DNA of 64,000 nt from Plantago ovata (Eukaryota; Streptophyta; Magnoliopsida; Lamiales; Plantaginaceae), in the NCBI GenBank assembly GCA_028274465.1, contig CM051458.1:101324855-101388854 (forward strand). Direction: 5' to 3'. Below are positions 59,664-64,000 of this stretch, in pieces. Every line of letters starts with the position of its first letter. Position 1 is the first letter of the stretch. The translations under genes were made by a program, and so were the position numbers. The notes beneath the pieces are model-generated. The model had not been told where the DNA came from. It worked only from the letters and a program-made list of their open reading frames with translations, and did not search any database.

Positions 59664-61885
59664 TTGGACCTAGCAAATATATGTGTGTGAAATACTGAAA
59701 TGCAACAAAGAATAATACTTTAGCTTTTTTTTTTTTTTTTCCTTTTTTATGTGAGAATAAATGATTTTAGGTTTATGTACTTGTCTCAAATCTAAACTGA
59801 TTTTTTTTTTAAAATATCAATATTACTTGAGTCATATATCGTCAACTTATACACCATTTTATCATAGATCGAAACATTACAATTTCACAAGTAGTACAAA
59901 GTAACTATTACAAAACTAGTAATAAACTAGAAGTAATCACGCACTTGGCGATAATTGAACCCATGACATCTGAACTGATGTTACAAACTATTGATATTGG
60001 TTATGTTTTTTTTTAAACGGCCAATTTTTTTTATTGATTAATTAAAAAGAACATAAGAAGTGCTCGGTTACACTACACCCAATAGTCTAAACCTAAGTAG
60101 CACCAGCTCGGCATTTGCTCCAAGTATTTCTGCAAAATACGTATGCCGCTCGAATACGGCGACATTCGTGTCTAATACGCATGCTGCTTACTTTTTTATT
60201 TTTTTATTGTTACTTCCTTTGCTTTATGGCACTAGATTAGGATTAAAAATTTGAAATGAGACAAAACTCACCTCAAACCATTGAAAAATATGAATATTTT
60301 ATACAAGTCCTTATTATATAATACTAGTTGAGAGTTGACTATTTAAATTGTGTTGGTATTTTATGTGAGTTAATCATTAAATTATATGATTTGAGAATGA
60401 AATGTGTAACATATATTTATACTTGATCATTTTAGTTACGTAATATATGTATAATAATAATATATATAAATAAATATACGTAAATATATAATAATATAAA
60501 CGTATTTTAACGTATTCGTACTTTAATCTTTTGAACTTTAACATTTTTCGTATTCATATTGTATTTGTATTCGCATTCGTATTCGTATTCGTGCTTCTTA
60601 GGTCTAAATTAAACCACCTACTGGATTTATGTTACTCAGGCTCTCTTCGCCTGAAGATTGATTATTTATGTTTAGTTCAGTTCAGGTGTATTAAGTTCAG
60701 ATCAGTTTAGTTCAGATTTGTTTAATACTAGTATTTTATACTACAAATAAGTTTAGTTCAGATCAGTTCAGCTTCATTTAGTTCAACTTAGCTTCATTCA
60801 GTTCAGTTCGGTTAAGAGAAAGAGAAAAAAAAAAAAAAAGCCAGAGCAACTACTTCCTAACTTTGGCATCATAAGTTTCCATTCCTCAAGTACCAAAATG
60901 TCCGAAGAATAATGAAAAATTATAGTTTTAACCTAGCTAACTAGTGTTAGTTTGCCTAATAATAATCACCTTTTTATTTACCTACAACAAAATGATTACA
61001 TCATCACCAGATATGAGATATCACCAAACTCGTCTAAACGTAGACGTACTGGTATAGCTTTGTTACCACTTAGGCACTTACCAGTATCCAAACGTTTCCT
61101 GAATACAATTTCATCTGGTAAATCGCCACACCGGCCCCTAATTGCTTTCTCCTTTCATATATTTCTCTTCTGATTTTCCCAAACTATAACGTCCTAATCC
61201 ACTACTGTTAGCACTGCTATTCTAATTTCTAACTATACCAATTTCAAAGACCACATATGCCACTATATAAGAATCAAATTATTGGAGTTGTTGCGACAAT
61301 TTTTTCGAGAAGACACAAGACATTTTACATGGGCTAAAACGAATTAACCATATGTCCTAGGCAAAATTGACAATTTTTCTTAAATCGACTAACAGTCCAA
61401 AATATCTTCAGTAATTCAAAACGAGAAACACAAGTTGAACGGCTCGCCCCTGTTCTAATCATTCCAACTCCCTAGCCCATCTGGCAGCTTTTCAGTGACA
61501 TCAACTGGCCTGTTTGATTTAGTCTATTAATTAACGGTTAACTGAAGGTGATTAACTTGACCATCAGAGAATAACCATCGAGCCCACCAAAACAGGGATG
61601 AACAAAAGAGATGCCGATCGGATAGGGAAAGATATATGATTTGGCCAAAATTGAACTATGCAATCTCAAGGCTCACCGCTTTTGGGCACCAAAACGCTCA
61701 ATCATATTTTGCTCTTTTTCTCGTAGACAAACAAAAAAAAAAAAGAATAAGAATAATAAAACAAAAATATTTCCCAGCTTAAAGTTTCTCTGCAATCAGT
61801 GGTGGAAAAATTGCATACAAATCCCATCATGTATGGTCCCCAAGAAGTTGAAATTAAAATGCATTTAAATAGGCTTTTTAAATAA
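59664..61885. other. Gene-free DNA between the S-protein homologue and the right-edge LINE
   Basis: Contains a LINE/SINE 3' end on the minus strand (AAACGGCCAATTTTTTTTAT at about 60016-60035), a TATTCG hexamer run (about 60570-60593), and a diverged TTCAG-type MITE (about 60640-60815). No gene recognised. Confidence 0.45.
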
Positions 61886-64000
61886 AAAGCCCTTTTCAGG
61901 GCTCAGAGAGCAAAACGTAATGGGCTTACAAAAGGAGATGCAAATAGCAAATATTTTCATGCTTTTGCGTCTCACCAATTAAGAAGAAAGCATATTCATG
62001 GTATTAAAAATGAGTTGGGCGTCTGGTTGCACAATCAAGATGAAATTCTTAAGTGTTTCCACACCTTTTTCTCGACTCAATCAAAGAAGGTTGAAACAGA
62101 TACCTCTCAGTTCATTAACTTGAACTTACCCAAAATCAATCTGGAAGATCAAGAAAGTTTACTCAAACCATACACAGAAAATGAAATTTGGAATGCCCTG
62201 ATTTCTATCGGAACATATAAGGCCCCTGGGCCGGACGGTTTAAATAGCCAATTCTATCAAAAGCATTGGCCGGTGATTAAATATCAAGTTTTAGATTATG
62301 TAAACAATTTTTTTGCAACTGGTTATATAGATCCAAATCTAAACCAAACTTTACTAGTTCTCATTCCCAAAAAAAATGATGCAAACCTACCCTCAGATTT
62401 TCGACCCATTAGCCTTTGCAATGTTAGCTACAAAATCATCTCAAAATTACTAGTGGCAAGATTAAGGCCCCTTCTTGAAAAACTAGTCTCGCCTTACCAA
62501 AATGCCTTTGTTCCCAAAAGACAAATCACATACAATGTGATGATTGCACACGAACTCCTCCACACCATGAACAAAATAAAGAAAAATTCAAAGACGGCCT
62601 ATTTGGCCTTGAAATTAGACATTGAGAAAGCTTACGACTGATTGGATTGGAATTTTATTGAGTTCACTTTAAAACTTTTCAACTTTCCCCCCTTCTGGAT
62701 TAAGCTTATAATGACTTGTATAACCACTGCAACTTTTAAGTTAATGTCAATCAAGGGATTTCTGAAAGCTGGATCCCTGAAAGAGGAATAAGACAAGGAG
62801 ACCCTATCTCTCCTTATATTTTTATACTCTGTCAGGAACTCTTGATCCACCTCATCCTTCAAAAAGTTGATAAAAAACTGATATGTCCTTTAAAATCTTT
62901 AAAAAATGGGCCATCTATCCCAATTCTCTGTTTTGCGGATGATTGTCTTCTGTTTCTGAAAGCAAATAGATCTTCTACTCTTGAAGTTCAAAATCTTCTT
63001 AATACTTATGCAAAAGCCTCTGGGCAAAAAGTATGTTGGGTGAAAAGTAGAGCTCTTTTCTCTCCCAATACAAGTATTCACAATAAGCAAACAATATCCC
63101 AAATATTGGGAGTTACTCATAATAAGAGAAAGGATAAATATCTTGGCTTGCCTTTCCTCTTGGGAAAAAAAAAAGAGATCTCTTTGATGACACAATTGAA
63201 AAGGTCTCTAGAAAAATAAATGTATGGTACTCTAAGTACCTGTCTTATGCTGGCCGGCTTACTTTAATTAGCTCTGTTACAAACACAATGCCGGCCTATT
63301 GCATGTGAATTACTAAAGTCCCTTGTGCTGTTCTACAAAGAATTGATGATATAAATCGTCATTTCCTTTGGAATGGCAAAAAGGAGGGAAAAAAGAAAGG
63401 AAAAGTTAAATGGTCCTCTGTTTGTACTCCAAAATTAAGCTTGTGGAGGGTTGGGTATTAGGAACCTTGTTTTGCTTAATAAAGCCTTTTTATTAAAACA
63501 TCTTTGGAACCTTACGGTAAACAAAAGCTCTCTTTGGTTCAAGGTTTATAAAGCAAAATATTTTACTAATACCCCTTTTCTTGAAGCAACTTCTAAACCC
63601 CAAAGCAGCTGGTTTTGGAAAAATCTCATAAAATTAAAAGAAACCTTCATTTTGGGTTTAGCTATGAAAATTGGAGATGGTTCAAATACGAGCTTCTGGA
63701 ATGATACTTGGTGTAACAATAAAGTTCTGAAAAATTTTACAAATCAACACTCAGACCCAAACCTTCCAGTAAGTAGTATCATCTCAAATGGTTCTTGGGA
63801 TATCTCCAAACTTCAACATCTAATTCAACAAAAGTTAGTGGAAGAAATTATAGGGATCCCCCTTCCAACTATTCCTGGGAATGATACTATTATCTGGAAG
63901 TTTAACCCAAACGGAATCTTATCGGTTAAAAGTGCTTATAATTTTTTAATTAATAGTGTTTCTGTGACAGGCCCATCTTGGCCTTGGCTCAAGATTTGGA
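61886..64000 (+). mobile_element. 5'-truncated L1-type LINE, runs off right edge
   Basis: Plus-strand non-LTR retrotransposon. The frame enters at about 61890 (AKRNGLTKGDANSKYFHAFA), just after the endonuclease region, which is missing. Reverse transcriptase follows with YKAPGPDGLNSQFYQKHW, DFRPISLCNVSYKIISK, LKLDIEKAYD, RGIRQGDPISPYIFILCQEL and the catalytic FADDCLLF near 62932-62955. The connection/zf-RVT region begins after about 63200 (WYSKYLSYAGRLTLISS) and continues to the edge. Breaks: TGA at 62639, a frame change around 62740-62770, another at the A run near 63165-63174, and TGA near 63306. A dead copy. Confidence 0.93.

Overview
The window is nuclear DNA from a flowering plant, almost certainly a eudicot. 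Genes are intron-rich with GT/AG borders, intergenic DNA is very AT-rich, and non-LTR retrotransposon (LINE), MITE and Helitron-like debris is abundant. A RIP-type and a DUF6598-type gene remnant together with TTCAG-rich MITEs would fit Caryophyllales (Amaranthaceae), but this is only a guess.

Five protein genes look functional. (1) The 5' part of a minus-strand limit dextrinase/pullulanase gene for starch debranching (left edge to 3475). (2) A complete 11-exon TIC100/EMB1211 gene, a MORN-repeat protein of the chloroplast inner-envelope translocon (5260-10517, +). (3) A complete DUF1635 gene (25521-26503, -). (4) An 8-coding-exon EMBRYONIC FLOWER 1 gene, a plant Polycomb component (37302-41603, -), with non-coding 5' exons to about 42.9 kb. 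(5) An intronless S-protein-homologue gene for a small secreted protein (59202-59663, +). All exon chains that could be followed to both ends sum to multiples of three, which supports the borders.

From 10.7 to 24.6 kb lies a decayed duplication zone. It holds a LINE 3' fragment, a broken ribosome-inactivating-protein (RIP) gene, two exons of an EMB8-like alpha/beta hydrolase, a truncated and multiply disrupted second copy of TIC100 (exons 3-11), exon-like remnants, a broken DUF6598 gene, and a copy of the DNA that lies upstream of TIC100. Short repeats shared between 13.0-13.9 and 23.0 kb show several rounds of duplication.

From 27 to 37 kb and from 43 to 64 kb the window is mostly mobile elements and tandem repeats: a Tourist-like MITE with TAA target duplication, a pair of inverted Helitron-like elements about 26 kb apart, another Helitron-type 3' end, a long-TIR element carrying an array of palindromic GGAGC/CTCCGATC repeats (with a probable relative at 58.3 kb), an inverted TAA/TTA microsatellite, several tandem duplications, and a 5'-truncated L1-type LINE running off the right edge.

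The most interesting signals are a 213-bp in-frame tandem exon duplication inside EMF1, the palindrome-array TIR element, and the RIP/DUF6598/TIC100/EMB8 duplication zone. I saw no convincing new multi-gene system.
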